A stretch of 64,000 nt of DNA from CATOSP01 sp965237775 (GTDB lineage: Bacteria; Chloroflexota; Dehalococcoidia; Lucifugimonadales; UBA3495). The position numbers and the translations under genes were made by a program. The stretch spans positions 1,488,001 through 1,552,000 of the forward strand of contig OZ250155.1 in the NCBI GenBank assembly GCA_965237775.1. The letters run 5' to 3'. The notes under the pieces are model-generated. The model did not search any database. It was not told the DNA's origin and saw nothing but the letters and a program-made list of their open reading frames with translations. Shown one piece after another: positions 24,980-33,728 of this stretch; position 1 is the first letter of the stretch, and each line of letters opens with the position of its first letter.

Positions 24980-25828
24980 CTAGTGCATTTGGGAGCCGCC
25001 GGACACGCTGATGGCGAGGCCGGTAAGGTAGTCCGACTCCGCCGACGCCAGGAACGCGGCCGTGCGGGCGATGTCGTCACCCACGGCCACCCTGCCCAGC
25101 GGGGCCGCCTGGGACCGTTCGCGGATCATCAGAGCCCGGTGCTCTTCCGCCGACTGACCCTCGGGCGCGAGCGCGGCGGCGATGAAGTCGTAACGCTCGG
25201 TGTCCACCATTCCGGGGCAGATGGCGTTGACGTTTACTTTATGCGGACCCATCTCCTCGGCGAGGGACTGAGTGAAGCCGATTAGGGCGAACTTTGAAGA
25301 GCAGTAGGCCGCGAAGTGGGAGCGGCCTCGCAGTCCGGCCCCGGAGGAGATCACTATTATCTTGCCTCCGCCCCCTCTGTTGATCATGTGCTGGGAGACG
25401 GCCTTTGAGACGAGGTAGGTGCCGCGCAGGTTGACCCGGACCACTTCGTCGAAGGCGTCTTCTTCCAGGTCTACGACAAGCACTCTGTCCCGGCCTGGCT
25501 GTGACCCGGCGTTGTTCACCAGGATGTCGATGCGCCCGAACCGTTCCAGGGCGGCGTTGACCATTTCGGCCACCTGGGCACTGTCGGATACGTCTGAGTA
25601 TAGGCCCAGACCTTGCCGGCCCATGTCCTCGATCTCTTCGATCACGCTGGGCAAACCCCTCCATCCAGCCTGGCGGTCTTCCTCGCGCATTCGATCGACG
25701 CTTCGTTGGATGTCGGTTACCACCACGTCGGCACCCTCTTGGGCCAACCGGAGGGCGATGGCCCTGCCGATTCCGTGGCGGCCACCCCCTCCGGTAACCA
25801 CCGCGACTTTACCGTCCAGATCATACAT
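24980..25828 (-). CDS. SDR family oxidoreductase
   Basis: A 282-residue classical short-chain dehydrogenase. The cofactor motif is TGGGGRHGIGRA near residue 10, NNAG is present near 103, and the catalytic set is ISSGAG...YCSSK (Ser, Tyr, Lys), with PGMVDTERYD after it. An insertion of about 20 residues (RSVDRMREEDRQAGW) follows the second strand, where a coenzyme-specificity acidic residue (TDIQ) suggests NAD. ATG 25828 follows GGAG by 7 bases. Substrate unknown. Confidence 0.85.
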   Translation of the reverse strand: MYDLDGKVAVVTGGGGRHGIGRAIALRLAQEGADVVVTDIQRSVDRMREEDRQAGWRGLPSVIEEIEDMGRQGLGLYSDVSDSAQVAEMVNAALERFGRIDILVNNAGSQPGRDRVLVVDLEEDAFDEVVRVNLRGTYLVSKAVSQHMINRGGGGKIIVISSGAGLRGRSHFAAYCSSKFALIGFTQSLAEEMGPHKVNVNAICPGMVDTERYDFIAAALAPEGQSAEEHRALMIRERSQAAPLGRVAVGDDIARTAAFLASAESDYLTGLAISVSGGSQMH

Positions 25829-26021
25829 ACCGATACTCCACTTCCGGATTAGACTTCCACGCCTTCCCCTGTTCTTCAACGAGCGGGACGGCGAAGGAAC
25901 ATTACCAACATAGATTTTAACACCGACAAGACTGGCGCCGTCATGGGCTGGGGCGGTCAACTAATGACCGTGAATGGGCGTAGGGAGTAGCGCCGGGCCG
26001 GGGAGCGAAGACCGATGGGTG

Positions 26022-26933
26022 TTATTTGTACCAGCTATCTCCGGCGGGGGGCCAGGGGTTTTCGGCGTCCAGCACCTGGGACAACTGGGTGAACACGCCG
26101 CGCATGGCCCGAGGGTGCAGCCAGATGCTATTGAAGCCCATGTTGGTGTAGTTCTCGGTTACCCTGGACGACGTGTAGCGCACACCCTGGTCCTTGAGGC
26201 GGTCGTCCAAGGCCAGGGAGTCGTTGATTTGGTAGATGGTTAGGTATATCCCCTCCCCGTACCTTTCGAGGAAGCGGGCTGAGGTCGTGTCGTGGCTGGT
26301 CGGCTGGGCCAACTCGATGAAAGTGTCCAGGCCAGCCAGGGGGATCACCGCTATTTCAAGGTCGGTGAAACTGATCTGGAACCGCTGGGTGGCCCGCAGT
26401 CCGAACATCTCCTCCCAGCGCCCCACTGCCTGGTCCAAGTCTCGGACCAGAATGGCGGACTGCCGTAGCTGGCGAGTCTGGGGATTCCATTCTTTCTTGT
26501 ACCAATCAGGTCCGGCGGCTGGCCACGGATTCTCTGGATGGTTGACCTCGATGATCTCCAGGAAAGCGCCATTGGCCGAGGAAGGGTGTATGAATGCGGA
26601 CTTTTGGTCTTCGCTCCGGGTTTCGCCTGTGATCCGCACGCCCATGGACTTGAGGCGGTGGATAAGAAGGTCAAATTCCTTGGTCTCGAAGATAAGCATG
26701 TAAGGCGCTTCGCCGCGCCTGGTGAGGAAGCGTCCTCCTGCTGAGTCGGGGGAGGTTGGCTGAAGAAGCTCGACGAACGTCCCACCGCCGGCGGGGAGCG
26801 CCATGTTGGTCAAGGAATACTGGGCCAGGTCACCCGAAACAGATGGCTCCATGCCCAGGATATCCCGGTAAAGGCCAGCGGCTCCGGGCAGGTCGTCCAC
26901 GAGGAAGGCTACTTGCCTCAGCTTGTGAAGCAA
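26022..26933 (-). CDS. VOC family protein with two tandem glyoxalase domains
   Basis: A 303-residue protein built from two vicinal-oxygen-chelate modules (about 1-147 and 155-303). Each begins with a typical beta strand (QVAFLVDDLPGAAGLYRDILGME; SAILVRDLDQAVGRWEEMFGL), contains an FVELLQPTSPD / FIELAQPTSHD strand, and ends with ENPWPAAGPDWYK or ENPWPPAGDSWYK. The repeated tail shows an internal duplication. Relatives include methylmalonyl-CoA epimerase-like and ring-cleavage enzymes. It starts a group with two MaoC-like genes. Confidence 0.82.
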   Translation of the reverse strand: MLHKLRQVAFLVDDLPGAAGLYRDILGMEPSVSGDLAQYSLTNMALPAGGGTFVELLQPTSPDSAGGRFLTRRGEAPYMLIFETKEFDLLIHRLKSMGVRITGETRSEDQKSAFIHPSSANGAFLEIIEVNHPENPWPAAGPDWYKKEWNPQTRQLRQSAILVRDLDQAVGRWEEMFGLRATQRFQISFTDLEIAVIPLAGLDTFIELAQPTSHDTTSARFLERYGEGIYLTIYQINDSLALDDRLKDQGVRYTSSRVTENYTNMGFNSIWLHPRAMRGVFTQLSQVLDAENPWPPAGDSWYK

Positions 26934-26942
26934 AGACCGCTC

Positions 26943-27365
26943 CTAGTCCTTGGAGGGCAGGGCAACTATGGCTTTGCCGCCAACGTACCGCTCCCCCTCG
27001 GTCCCGGTCATTAGAATGTCGCACTCCACCAGGTTTTCGCCGTCCTCTTGCCGCGTGTCCGTGACGGTGGCCGAAACGGTGAGGGTGCGGTGGTGGGGCA
27101 CGGGCTGGCGAAAGACCAAGTCCAGGTCTCTAACCGCGGCGGGACCCGCCCAGTCGGTAAGCAACCGCGCCATGATGCCCATTGACATAATGCCTGGTAC
27201 TATGGGCCCCGGAAGGCGGGACTGTTCCGCGATCTCGCGGTCGGTAAAGCGGTTTGGCACCTGGCTCTGCCAAACCGTGCAAAAGGAGACCACGCCGTCG
27301 TCGGTGGCCTCGGTCTCAAGGGGGCCGATTTCGTCCCCCAAGTCAACGTCTTCGAAATAGACCAA
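26943..27365 (-). CDS. MaoC-like hotdog protein
   Basis: A 140-residue single hotdog domain. VYFEDVDLGDEIGP at the N terminus and GPIVPGIMSMGIMARLLTDWAGP are typical of MaoC-like (R)-specific enoyl-CoA hydratases. The usual D-x4-H catalytic segment is poorly matched (SQVPNRFTDREIAEQ), so activity is uncertain. It lies between a VOC gene and a second MaoC-like gene, and the two may form a heterodimer as in two-subunit hydratases. Confidence 0.75.
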   Translation of the reverse strand: MVYFEDVDLGDEIGPLETEATDDGVVSFCTVWQSQVPNRFTDREIAEQSRLPGPIVPGIMSMGIMARLLTDWAGPAAVRDLDLVFRQPVPHHRTLTVSATVTDTRQEDGENLVECDILMTGTEGERYVGGKAIVALPSKD

Positions 27366-27428
27366 TTCTCCTACTCCTGAAGGGTCTGAGGTTGGCTGGA
27401 GAAAATCAGCAGCCAGGGGCGGTCCGGC

Positions 27429-27878
27429 TCACTCGCGGCGGGCGAAGGACTCTTGGACGTCGGCAACTATCTGACCGTCCTGGTTCCGGAAGGTCGTTTC
27501 CCAGACGACGAACACCATGGTGCCGGACCTGCCCGTCTTGGCGTATACGTCCTTCAGATGAGAGGAGGCCGTAAGGGAGTCTCCGGCGACGATGGGCTCA
27601 CGGTATTGGACCCGCTGACCGGCGTGCATCGACGTTCGGCCAAACTGAAGGTTGATATCCGGCAATTTGACCTTGTTAACCAGGACGGTGCAGAACGTGG
27701 GAGGCGCGACCACGTCGCGGTAGCCTTCGGCCTGGGCCGCAGACTCATCAAGGTGAATTTGTCCGGTCTCACCCAGACCGCCGCTGAATCCCTTGATCTG
27801 GTCCCTGGAAATCTCGAATGGACCAGCCTTATGTTCTACCCCGTACAGTGACCGGTCGTATTGCAATTCCATTACCAT
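27429..27878 (-). CDS. MaoC/FAS1-like dehydratase domain protein
   Basis: A 149-residue hotdog protein resembling the N-terminal MaoC half. It has FSGGLGETGQIHLDESAAQAEGYRDVVAPPTF, in which the G-x-x-x-x-I-H-x-D segment and APPTF are the recognised family features, and an ending in ETTFRNQDGQIV. It lies 63 bases upstream of its smaller MaoC partner on the same strand. The substrate is probably a CoA thioester. Confidence 0.78.
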   Translation of the reverse strand: MVMELQYDRSLYGVEHKAGPFEISRDQIKGFSGGLGETGQIHLDESAAQAEGYRDVVAPPTFCTVLVNKVKLPDINLQFGRTSMHAGQRVQYREPIVAGDSLTASSHLKDVYAKTGRSGTMVFVVWETTFRNQDGQIVADVQESFARRE

Positions 27879-27950
27879 GTGTCTGTTCCCTCGCTTCTTT
27901 ACGGTGATGCTGGTGGGTGCGGGAAGGACCGGCTCCAGGGATAAAGCCGC

Positions 27951-28610
27951 CTATTTGGCGGCGTCATCCTTGGTCTGTTCCAACCAGATTGGGTGGAACT
28001 GCCCGGACAGCAGGGCTTCCACAAGGTCGCCTTCGCTCGTTATTGTCTGTGGGAAATGGGTAAGGCAGGTGGCTATGTGGCTGGTCAGGTGGGCGTCGCT
28101 GCCGCCGATTCCCAGTAAGCCGTGGGAGTCGCACAGCTCCCAGGCCCTCTCGTTTTCCCCCTGTCTACTGCCCCCATTCAGGCGTTCGACGATGTGAACG
28201 TCCTCGAACACTTCGCCCTGTTGAATATACTCTGTCAGGCCGATGCCGAACCTGCCCGGATGGGCGGGGATAGCTATGGCTCCGTGCTGCCGCGCCGCCT
28301 TCATGAGCTCCCTGGAGTCCATCCTCACGTCGCCGAAGTCGATGTCGTTGGTCAACGGGCCGGTGACGCCGTAGACAAGGAAGTGGCCGTAGCGGGTGTC
28401 CAGCTCCGACCCCTTGAGGACCATGACGCCGTATTGCTGGGCCAGGGTGGTGTAGTCGAGGTCGTAGTCGAATTTCCTGTGTTCGGTCAGCACTATGCCG
28501 TCTACCGTGTGCCCTCTCTTGCGCAACACCGTGATCCATTTCAGGTATTGCTCCACGGTGGCCCTGGAATCGTCCGAGGACACGGAATGGCTATGCAGAT
28601 CTAGGTACAT
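27951..28610 (-). CDS. PHP domain phosphoesterase
   Basis: A 219-residue PHP-domain protein. Metal-binding motifs are DLHSHSVSSDD at the N terminus, LTEHRKFDYD near 41, GSELDT near 67, IPAHPGRFG near 114 and GGSDAHLTSH near 169. This set matches TrpH/YciV-type metal-dependent phosphoesterases that act on nucleotides or phosphorylated small molecules. It lies 72 bases upstream of the MaoC gene and is the first gene of the minus-strand run. Confidence 0.85.
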   Translation of the reverse strand: MYLDLHSHSVSSDDSRATVEQYLKWITVLRKRGHTVDGIVLTEHRKFDYDLDYTTLAQQYGVMVLKGSELDTRYGHFLVYGVTGPLTNDIDFGDVRMDSRELMKAARQHGAIAIPAHPGRFGIGLTEYIQQGEVFEDVHIVERLNGGSRQGENERAWELCDSHGLLGIGGSDAHLTSHIATCLTHFPQTITSEGDLVEALLSGQFHPIWLEQTKDDAAK

Positions 28611-28915
28611 GGAAGAGACACTGCCTCCGGGACTGGTGACGTGATTATTGGTCAGGCTCGGAAGCCACCAAGGGGATTTTCCACGCGAAAACCCGGCTCA
28701 GAAGCCGCCAAGCACAATAATACGTGCTGGGGATGAATTGATCAACTGCCGCAATGGGTCCCGATGACGCCATCGGATGCTTTTACGCAACCCGGACACA
28801 TGGCCGGACGTTCGCCTACCGGGACACAAGTCATGATTTGAAGAGTTGGCGGGTGGCCGGCCTACAGATGAACAAACAAAAAGATGGTATGCTCGATTTC
28901 CGGAGGCTATTCAAA
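28611..28915. other. Divergent intergenic region before NYN gene
   Basis: About 305 bases between the PHP and NYN genes. In-frame extension of the NYN frame into it looks non-coding. No convincing promoter pair or repeat was found. Confidence 0.45.
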
Positions 28916-29542
28916 ATGGACAGCGTGTTTATCTACTGGGACAATTCCAACATATTTCACGAAGCCCAGCGTCTTGCGGAAGAGGGAGCCGAAGGCGCGA
29001 ATGCGCGCTACCGGGTCCGCATAAACTTCGATAATTTGCTGCGATTGGCCAACGCGGACCGGCCAATGGAACGTGCGATAGCTGCAGGCTCGGTGCCCCC
29101 TGAACTGCGCCAGCTATGGAACCGAATGGAGAGCAACGGTGTAGAGGTCCAATTGTTCGATCGAGGTAGTCCGGAGCGAGGAGAACAGGAAATGCCGGAC
29201 CGTTTGCTCCAACTGCGGATGCTGGAAGATGCCTTAGACTTCAATGGGGACCCTGGCATAGTGGTTCTACTGACCGGAGATGGCGCCGGTTACCTCGAAG
29301 GAGCGGGTTTTCATAGCACGTTGGAGAGGATGCACCGGCGAGGCTGGCGAGTGGAGATTCTGTCTTGGGCTCACTCTTGCAATCAGCGGATGCGAAGATG
29401 GGCGGAAGAGAACGGCGTGTTCGTTGCCTTGGACGAATTTTATGAGGCGATTACGTTCTTGGAACCTTCGAGACCAGGCTTTGAATTCGCGTCAGGACGT
29501 GACTCCGCAGTATTGGACCTGTCGTACAGACCCTCTACCTGA
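28916..29542 (+). CDS. NYN domain protein (PIN-like nuclease fold)
   Basis: A 208-residue protein beginning MDSVFIYWDNSNIFHEAQ, in which the D-N-S-N motif supplies the first acidic residue of the NYN/PIN fold. VVLLTGDGAGY near 120 carries the second, and GVFVALDEFYEAI lies near the C terminus. NYN proteins are metal-dependent ribonucleases in RNA processing. The ATG at 28916 follows GGAGG by 8 bases, and the conserved fold starts right at it. Confidence 0.8.
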   Translation: MDSVFIYWDNSNIFHEAQRLAEEGAEGANARYRVRINFDNLLRLANADRPMERAIAAGSVPPELRQLWNRMESNGVEVQLFDRGSPERGEQEMPDRLLQLRMLEDALDFNGDPGIVVLLTGDGAGYLEGAGFHSTLERMHRRGWRVEILSWAHSCNQRMRRWAEENGVFVALDEFYEAITFLEPSRPGFEFASGRDSAVLDLSYRPST

Positions 29543-29563
29543 TTCCAATCCAACCCAGAGATT

Positions 29564-30148
29564 CTAACCGCCCAAGGCGAGGCCCGCCAACCATTGATTG
29601 AACCGGAAACCGAGGGTGACCGGGTCGTCCAACAGCAAGGGCACACGGGCGTTCCCCGGCGCGATCTTCATGTGGATAAAGCAGGGGCCCTGGAATTCCG
29701 AGGCCTCCGTCATTGCCTGTTTCAATCCTTCCAGGTCGGACGCACGCCAGGACCGGAGGCCGCAACTCTGGGCGATGTCTGCCAGGTCCAATTTCGTGGA
29801 AAAGGTGTACTGGCCGCCCGTGGAGGCGTAGCTCTCGTTGTCCAGGACGATAAGCAAAAAATTCAGCGGCTGAAGGAATCCAACGGTAGTGAGAGCGTTC
29901 AGGTTGGTAAGTATCCCGCCGTCGCCCTCAACCCCCACAACCTTCCGTCCGGGCTCGCCTTCCATTCCGAGGGAGAGCCCCAGGACCACCGGGGTCACGA
30001 TTCCCATGGTGTCGACAATGTAGTAGTGGTTCTCGCGGCGGTCCACGGCGGCCATTTCCCGGCAGGTCGATCCGCAGGTGAGCACCACGGGATCGTCGGG
30101 GAACTGCTGAGAGATGAGCGAAAGGGAATCGATTCTGGTGGGCAGCAT
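29564..30148 (-). CDS. Second split TPP enzyme, beta subunit
   Basis: A 194-residue TPP-binding domain. The cofactor motif is VEGDGGILTNLNAL (G-D-G...N intact), preceded by TMGIVTPVVLGLSLG and followed by DNESYASTGGQYTF. This is the same arrangement as in ComE-like subunits but is clearly divergent from the copy at 19254. It follows its alpha partner by 9 bases. Substrate unknown. Convergent with the NYN gene. Confidence 0.8.
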   Translation of the reverse strand: MLPTRIDSLSLISQQFPDDPVVLTCGSTCREMAAVDRRENHYYIVDTMGIVTPVVLGLSLGMEGEPGRKVVGVEGDGGILTNLNALTTVGFLQPLNFLLIVLDNESYASTGGQYTFSTKLDLADIAQSCGLRSWRASDLEGLKQAMTEASEFQGPCFIHMKIAPGNARVPLLLDDPVTLGFRFNQWLAGLALGG

Positions 30149-30157
30149 CTCCAGGGC

Positions 30158-30667
30158 TCACTCCTTGAGGTTTAAAAACATCACGATGGGGCGGTTGGTC
30201 ATGTGGGCGTATTCGAAAGCCTGCTCGATGGCTCGCGGCCAGGCGTCGAGGGGCACCCGGTAGTCCAGCACGAAGGCCTTGAGCTTCATGGTCTCAACCA
30301 TGTCGATAGCGGACTCGGAGAAGTTGAAATTTGCGGCGTTAAACTCGCCGAAACCGCCCCTGCGGACCGCCATTAAGAGCATTGGGGCATGGTAGGCCAT
30401 CGCGTAGGTGGTCAAGGCGCCTATCGAGTTTCCCAGGCCCGTGTCCTGGTAGAAGAGCACTGCCTTCTTCCCAGTCATGGCCAGACCGGAGGCGATGCCG
30501 ACCCCCTCCTCCTCTCGCGCCACGGGGAAGGACTGGACACCGGGGTCATCCTCGAAGTGGGAGATAACCGGGGCGCCAAAGCTGTCCGGGACATGGATGA
30601 AGTAGTCCAGGCCAATGGACTCCAACCCTTCCACAACAGCGGTGCAAGCGTCTTCAGCGTAGCCCAA
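30158..30667 (-). CDS. Second split TPP enzyme, alpha subunit
   Basis: A 169-residue pyrimidine-binding domain. It has YFIHVPDSFGAPVI, then VAREEEGVGIASGLAMTGKKAVLFYQDTGLGNSIGAL with the conserved glutamate, and LLMAVRRGGFGE. This matches sulfopyruvate/phosphonopyruvate decarboxylase alpha subunits. The start is TTG with GGAAGG 7 bases upstream. The gene lies just downstream of rnpB on the same strand. Confidence 0.78.
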   Translation of the reverse strand: MGYAEDACTAVVEGLESIGLDYFIHVPDSFGAPVISHFEDDPGVQSFPVAREEEGVGIASGLAMTGKKAVLFYQDTGLGNSIGALTTYAMAYHAPMLLMAVRRGGFGEFNAANFNFSESAIDMVETMKLKAFVLDYRVPLDAWPRAIEQAFEYAHMTNRPIVMFLNLKE

Positions 30668-30715
30668 GCGTCAGCCTTCCCTATTGGGTTTTAGCGCGTT
30701 CAAATACATGTTGAC

Positions 30716-31214
30716 GGAGGGGAGTGCCTGGCAGACCTGTAAGCCGGGTTCTGTACCCACTGCTTTCCAACGCCCTGTTATTTTGGCACATGGCGGCGGG
30801 AAGCAGTGGGTGGTGACCATCTATCTAGCCCTCCCGTTGACCTGTGGGGTCAGGGGATCCCACGTGGGTGGAACGATGTTGCCATCGGGGTCGAGCAGCC
30901 AACCCGGGGACGGGCCGGGCGCCCATAGTCCCCCTATTCGGCCTTGCTCCAGGTGGGGTTTAGCCGTCGCTGCGTCACCGCAGCCGACCGGACGCTCTTA
31001 CCGCCCGATTTCACCCTTATCGGCCTCGGCACAGGAGTGCGCGAGGCAGACGGTATGTTTCTGTGCTACTTTCCGTCCCCTCCGGCAGCCTCACGGCTAC
31101 AGGAGAGTCCTGGGAGTTACCCAGCACCCTGCCCGGCGGAGCCCGGACTTTCCTCCCCGGCGAACCGTGTTACCGGTACACCGCGGCGGCCACCCGGAAT
31201 GCCTGGCCCTCTCC
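30716..31214 (-). ncRNA. rnpB: RNase P RNA
   Basis: Minus-strand RNA with the universal RNase P elements: GAGGAAAGTCCGGGCTCC near the 5' end, CAGGGTGCTGGGTAACTCCC, GGCGGTAAGAGCG, CTAAACCCCACCTGG in the middle, and ACAGAACCCGGCTTACAGG near the 3' end. The ends can pair (GGAGAGGGCCAGGC with GCCAGGCACTCCCCTCC) as helix P1, which sets the approximate limits. At about 500 bases it is longer than common type A RNAs. The ends are estimated to within about 10 bases. Confidence 0.92.
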
Positions 31215-31221
31215 GACCGGC

Positions 31222-31250
31222 AATGTAGCACAAGGGTATAGGGGGGTCAA
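31222..31250 (-). promoter_or_regulatory. Promoter for rnpB
   Basis: On the minus strand TTGACC (31245-31250) and TACATT (31222-31227), spaced by 17 bases, with an extended TGC before the -10. It lies right at the predicted 5' end of the RNA. Confidence 0.6.
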
Positions 31251-31297
31251 GGAAGCCGTGACACGGAGACCAGTGGTGGACCGGGGGTAGGGGGTAG

Positions 31298-31999
31298 CTA
31301 GCTGAGGAACAGCATCCTGCCACAGGTGCTGCATTGGACGATCTGGCGGCCGCTGCGGACTCGCTGCTGCTGCTGGGTGGGTAGGGACATACGGCATTCC
31401 TGGCAGAGCCCTCTTTCGACCTTGGCTACGGCCCGCCCCTTCTTGGCCAGCCGGAGGGCTTCATAGCGTTGCAGGGCCTCGGGTTCCACATCGGCGGCCA
31501 GGGCTATGCGCTTAGCCGACCCAGACTCGCGTTCTGAAGAAATTTCTCCCAACTGGGCGCGCAATTCAGTCTGACGCTTCTCCCAATTTGATTGGGTATC
31601 GGAAATCCGCTGCCGCAATTCCGAGCACTTGTTGTCAGACTCTTCCATTCGCACGGTCAGTTCCAGGAGGTCTCCATCCTGTTTCTCGAGTTGACCCCGG
31701 ACACTCTCGGCTTCCTGCTCCAGGATAGGCAGGTCTCTCGGATTTGCCACATCGCCGCCAAAGAGTTGTTGGTCCAGGTGGACCGACCGCTGCCGGAGGG
31801 TCTCCACGTCCAATCGATTGGTCTGGTGCAGCCCTTTGAACTCTTCCAGCCGCTGCTCTTCTTCCGAAAGGGCGGACTGCATGGACTCGAACGCAGGCAC
31901 ACGGTCTAATTCCCGCTCCGCCTCCGCCTTCTGGCCGTCGAGACGTTCCAGGTCCAAGTCTACCTCTTGCAGGGAGAAGAGCTGTCTGACTGTGGTCAT
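31298..31999 (-). CDS. Coiled-coil C4 zinc-ribbon protein (DUF164-like)
   Basis: A 233-residue protein. Residues 1-180 are long heptad-like helices rich in Glu, Arg and Leu (coiled coil); the C terminus carries a zinc ribbon LCQECRMSL...VQCSTCGRML with CxxC pairs about 25 residues apart. This matches the CT398/DUF164 family, of unknown nucleic-acid-related role. ATG 31999 is the likely start; an upstream TTG would add 13 residues. Divergent from sbcD. Confidence 0.78.
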   Translation of the reverse strand: MTTVRQLFSLQEVDLDLERLDGQKAEAERELDRVPAFESMQSALSEEEQRLEEFKGLHQTNRLDVETLRQRSVHLDQQLFGGDVANPRDLPILEQEAESVRGQLEKQDGDLLELTVRMEESDNKCSELRQRISDTQSNWEKRQTELRAQLGEISSERESGSAKRIALAADVEPEALQRYEALRLAKKGRAVAKVERGLCQECRMSLPTQQQQRVRSGRQIVQCSTCGRMLFLS

Positions 32000-32286
32000 T
32001 CCGCCTACGCTTCGCCACTTTGATGGGTCAAGCTCCAATCGTGATTGTGATTCTAGGAACAGCCGGGGCCCTTGTCAACGTTGTTGAGGGTGGCTTAAGG
32101 CCGGATTGCCGAGGACCGGCGGGTGTTGGCCACTGGGCGGCGTACACTTGGCGATGGCCCCCAGGACCAGGACAAGCCTTCCGGACCGTGTCCGGCATCC
32201 TGTATAGTGGGCTCCGGACACCCCGTTTTCGACGCCCCGGCGTAAGCGCATCCTGGGAGACTGTGGGAGGGATAGAGGCGGAGACC

Positions 32287-33534
32287 ATGCGCATTTTGCA
32301 TTTTTCCGACTTGCATATTGGTGTGGAAAACTATGGCCGCACCGATCCGGCAACCGGCCTTTCCACCAGGCTCAACGACTTTCTCCAGTCTTTGGACGAA
32401 GTAGTCGAATTCGCTCTGACACGAAGCGTAGACCTGGTGCTACTTGCCGGCGACGCTTACAAGGGGCGTGACCCGTCACAGACTCACCAACGGGAGTTCG
32501 CCAGGCGGTTGGCGCGGCTCTCCGCCGCCGGGATTCCCACGTTCCTGGTAGTGGGCAATCATGACTTGCCCAACGCGGTTAGCCGGGCGACGGCGGTGGA
32601 GATATTCCCGACGCTGGGAGTGCCCAATATCTACGTTGGCAGTAGCATCGAAACTAACACCATTGCCACAAAGTCGGGTCCTCTGCAGCTTGTGTCAGTG
32701 CCCTGGCCCCGGCGCAGCGGCATACTCAGCCGGGAAGAGACGCGGGGTCTCTCGGTGGATGAGGTGCGGGAAGAGGTGCAGCGCCGCATGACCGCCGCGA
32801 TCATCGAGCGGTGTCAAAACCTGGACCCGGGCATTCCCGCCGTGCTATCGGGCCATGTGACCGTCAACGGCGCGACTGTGGGCACGGAGCGGTCCATGAT
32901 GTTGGGCAACGACCATGTGCTCATGGGGGGCAACTTGGCCAGACCGGAGTTGGACTACGTGGGGTTGGGCCACATCCACAAGCACCAGGTGCTCCGGTGG
33001 GAGCAGCCCATGATGGCCTATTCGGGCAGCTTGCAGCGAGTGGACTTTTCTGAAGAAGCAGACGACAAGGGTTTCTGCGTGATAGACCTGGACCCGGCTG
33101 CGCCCCAGGGCCAGCGGTTGATTGACTTCCAGTTCCACCAGTTGGCAGCCCGCCCATTCGTCACGGTGGACGCAAGCATCGAGCCAGGTGACGCCGACCC
33201 GACCGCCACGGTGCTCCGTTCAATCGAGTCCAAGGATGTCTCCGGCGCGGTAGTAAGGGTGCGCATTGCCCTGCCGGGAGACGCCGGTCCGCGATTACGA
33301 GACGGGGAGATAAGGGACGCCTTGCACGCGGCGCACTACGTGGCGTCCATCAGCAGGGAATCGACCGACGGTCCCCGCCGCACCCGTCTTTCACCGGAGT
33401 CGGCCCGGGACCTGGAGCCCATGCAAGCGCTCCGCATGTACCTGGAAAGCCGCGAGATAGATCCACAGCGGCGCGAGAGGATACTGCGCCGCGCGGAGTC
33501 TCTGATGGAGCGGGAGATGGCGGGCCCGGACTAG
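32287..33534 (+). CDS. sbcD: SbcD/Mre11-type DNA exonuclease
   Basis: A 415-residue metallophosphoesterase of the SbcD nuclease family, the subunit that cuts DNA ends and hairpins with the SbcC ATPase. Motifs are ILHFSDLHIG, LLAGDAYKG, VVGNHD, LSGHVTVNG and GLGHIHKHQV, giving the complete set of metal ligands, followed by AYSGSLQRVDFSEE. The long frame upstream of ATG 32287 lacks family similarity and was trimmed. No sbcC follows, which is unusual because the pair is normally adjacent. Confidence 0.88.
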   Translation: MRILHFSDLHIGVENYGRTDPATGLSTRLNDFLQSLDEVVEFALTRSVDLVLLAGDAYKGRDPSQTHQREFARRLARLSAAGIPTFLVVGNHDLPNAVSRATAVEIFPTLGVPNIYVGSSIETNTIATKSGPLQLVSVPWPRRSGILSREETRGLSVDEVREEVQRRMTAAIIERCQNLDPGIPAVLSGHVTVNGATVGTERSMMLGNDHVLMGGNLARPELDYVGLGHIHKHQVLRWEQPMMAYSGSLQRVDFSEEADDKGFCVIDLDPAAPQGQRLIDFQFHQLAARPFVTVDASIEPGDADPTATVLRSIESKDVSGAVVRVRIALPGDAGPRLRDGEIRDALHAAHYVASISRESTDGPRRTRLSPESARDLEPMQALRMYLESREIDPQRRERILRRAESLMEREMAGPD

Positions 33535-33536
33535 GG

Positions 33537-33728
33537 TCAGCCGTTTTGAGCCGGGGGAATGATGATGGGCAGGGGTTCAACACCGTCTAGCCCCGGCGGA
33601 TTGATGGCGTCCAGGGCCTCCAACATGGCGTTCAGGCTGAAGGTGACTTCGGTCAGATCGGGGTCATCGATCTCCAGACCGACCGCATGGCCCATGGCCT
33701 TGACTTCATCTTTGGATAGGTCCGGCAT
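33537..33728 (-). CDS. GatC-like mini-protein
   Basis: A 63-residue protein, MPDLSKDEVKAMGHAVGLEI followed by a helical segment and DGVEPLP. The layout (two helices, then a G-V-x-P-L wrap) is that of GatC or of AtzG-like partners of amidases, without a neighbouring amidase. GGAGG lies 5 bases before the ATG. It is convergent with sbcD, separated by 2 bases. It is distinct from the true gatC at 24675. Confidence 0.6.
   Translation of the reverse strand: MPDLSKDEVKAMGHAVGLEIDDPDLTEVTFSLNAMLEALDAINPPGLDGVEPLPIIIPPAQNG

Noticed and set aside
30684..31290. Several plus-strand open frames
   Set aside because: They lie antisense on the RNase P RNA gene.
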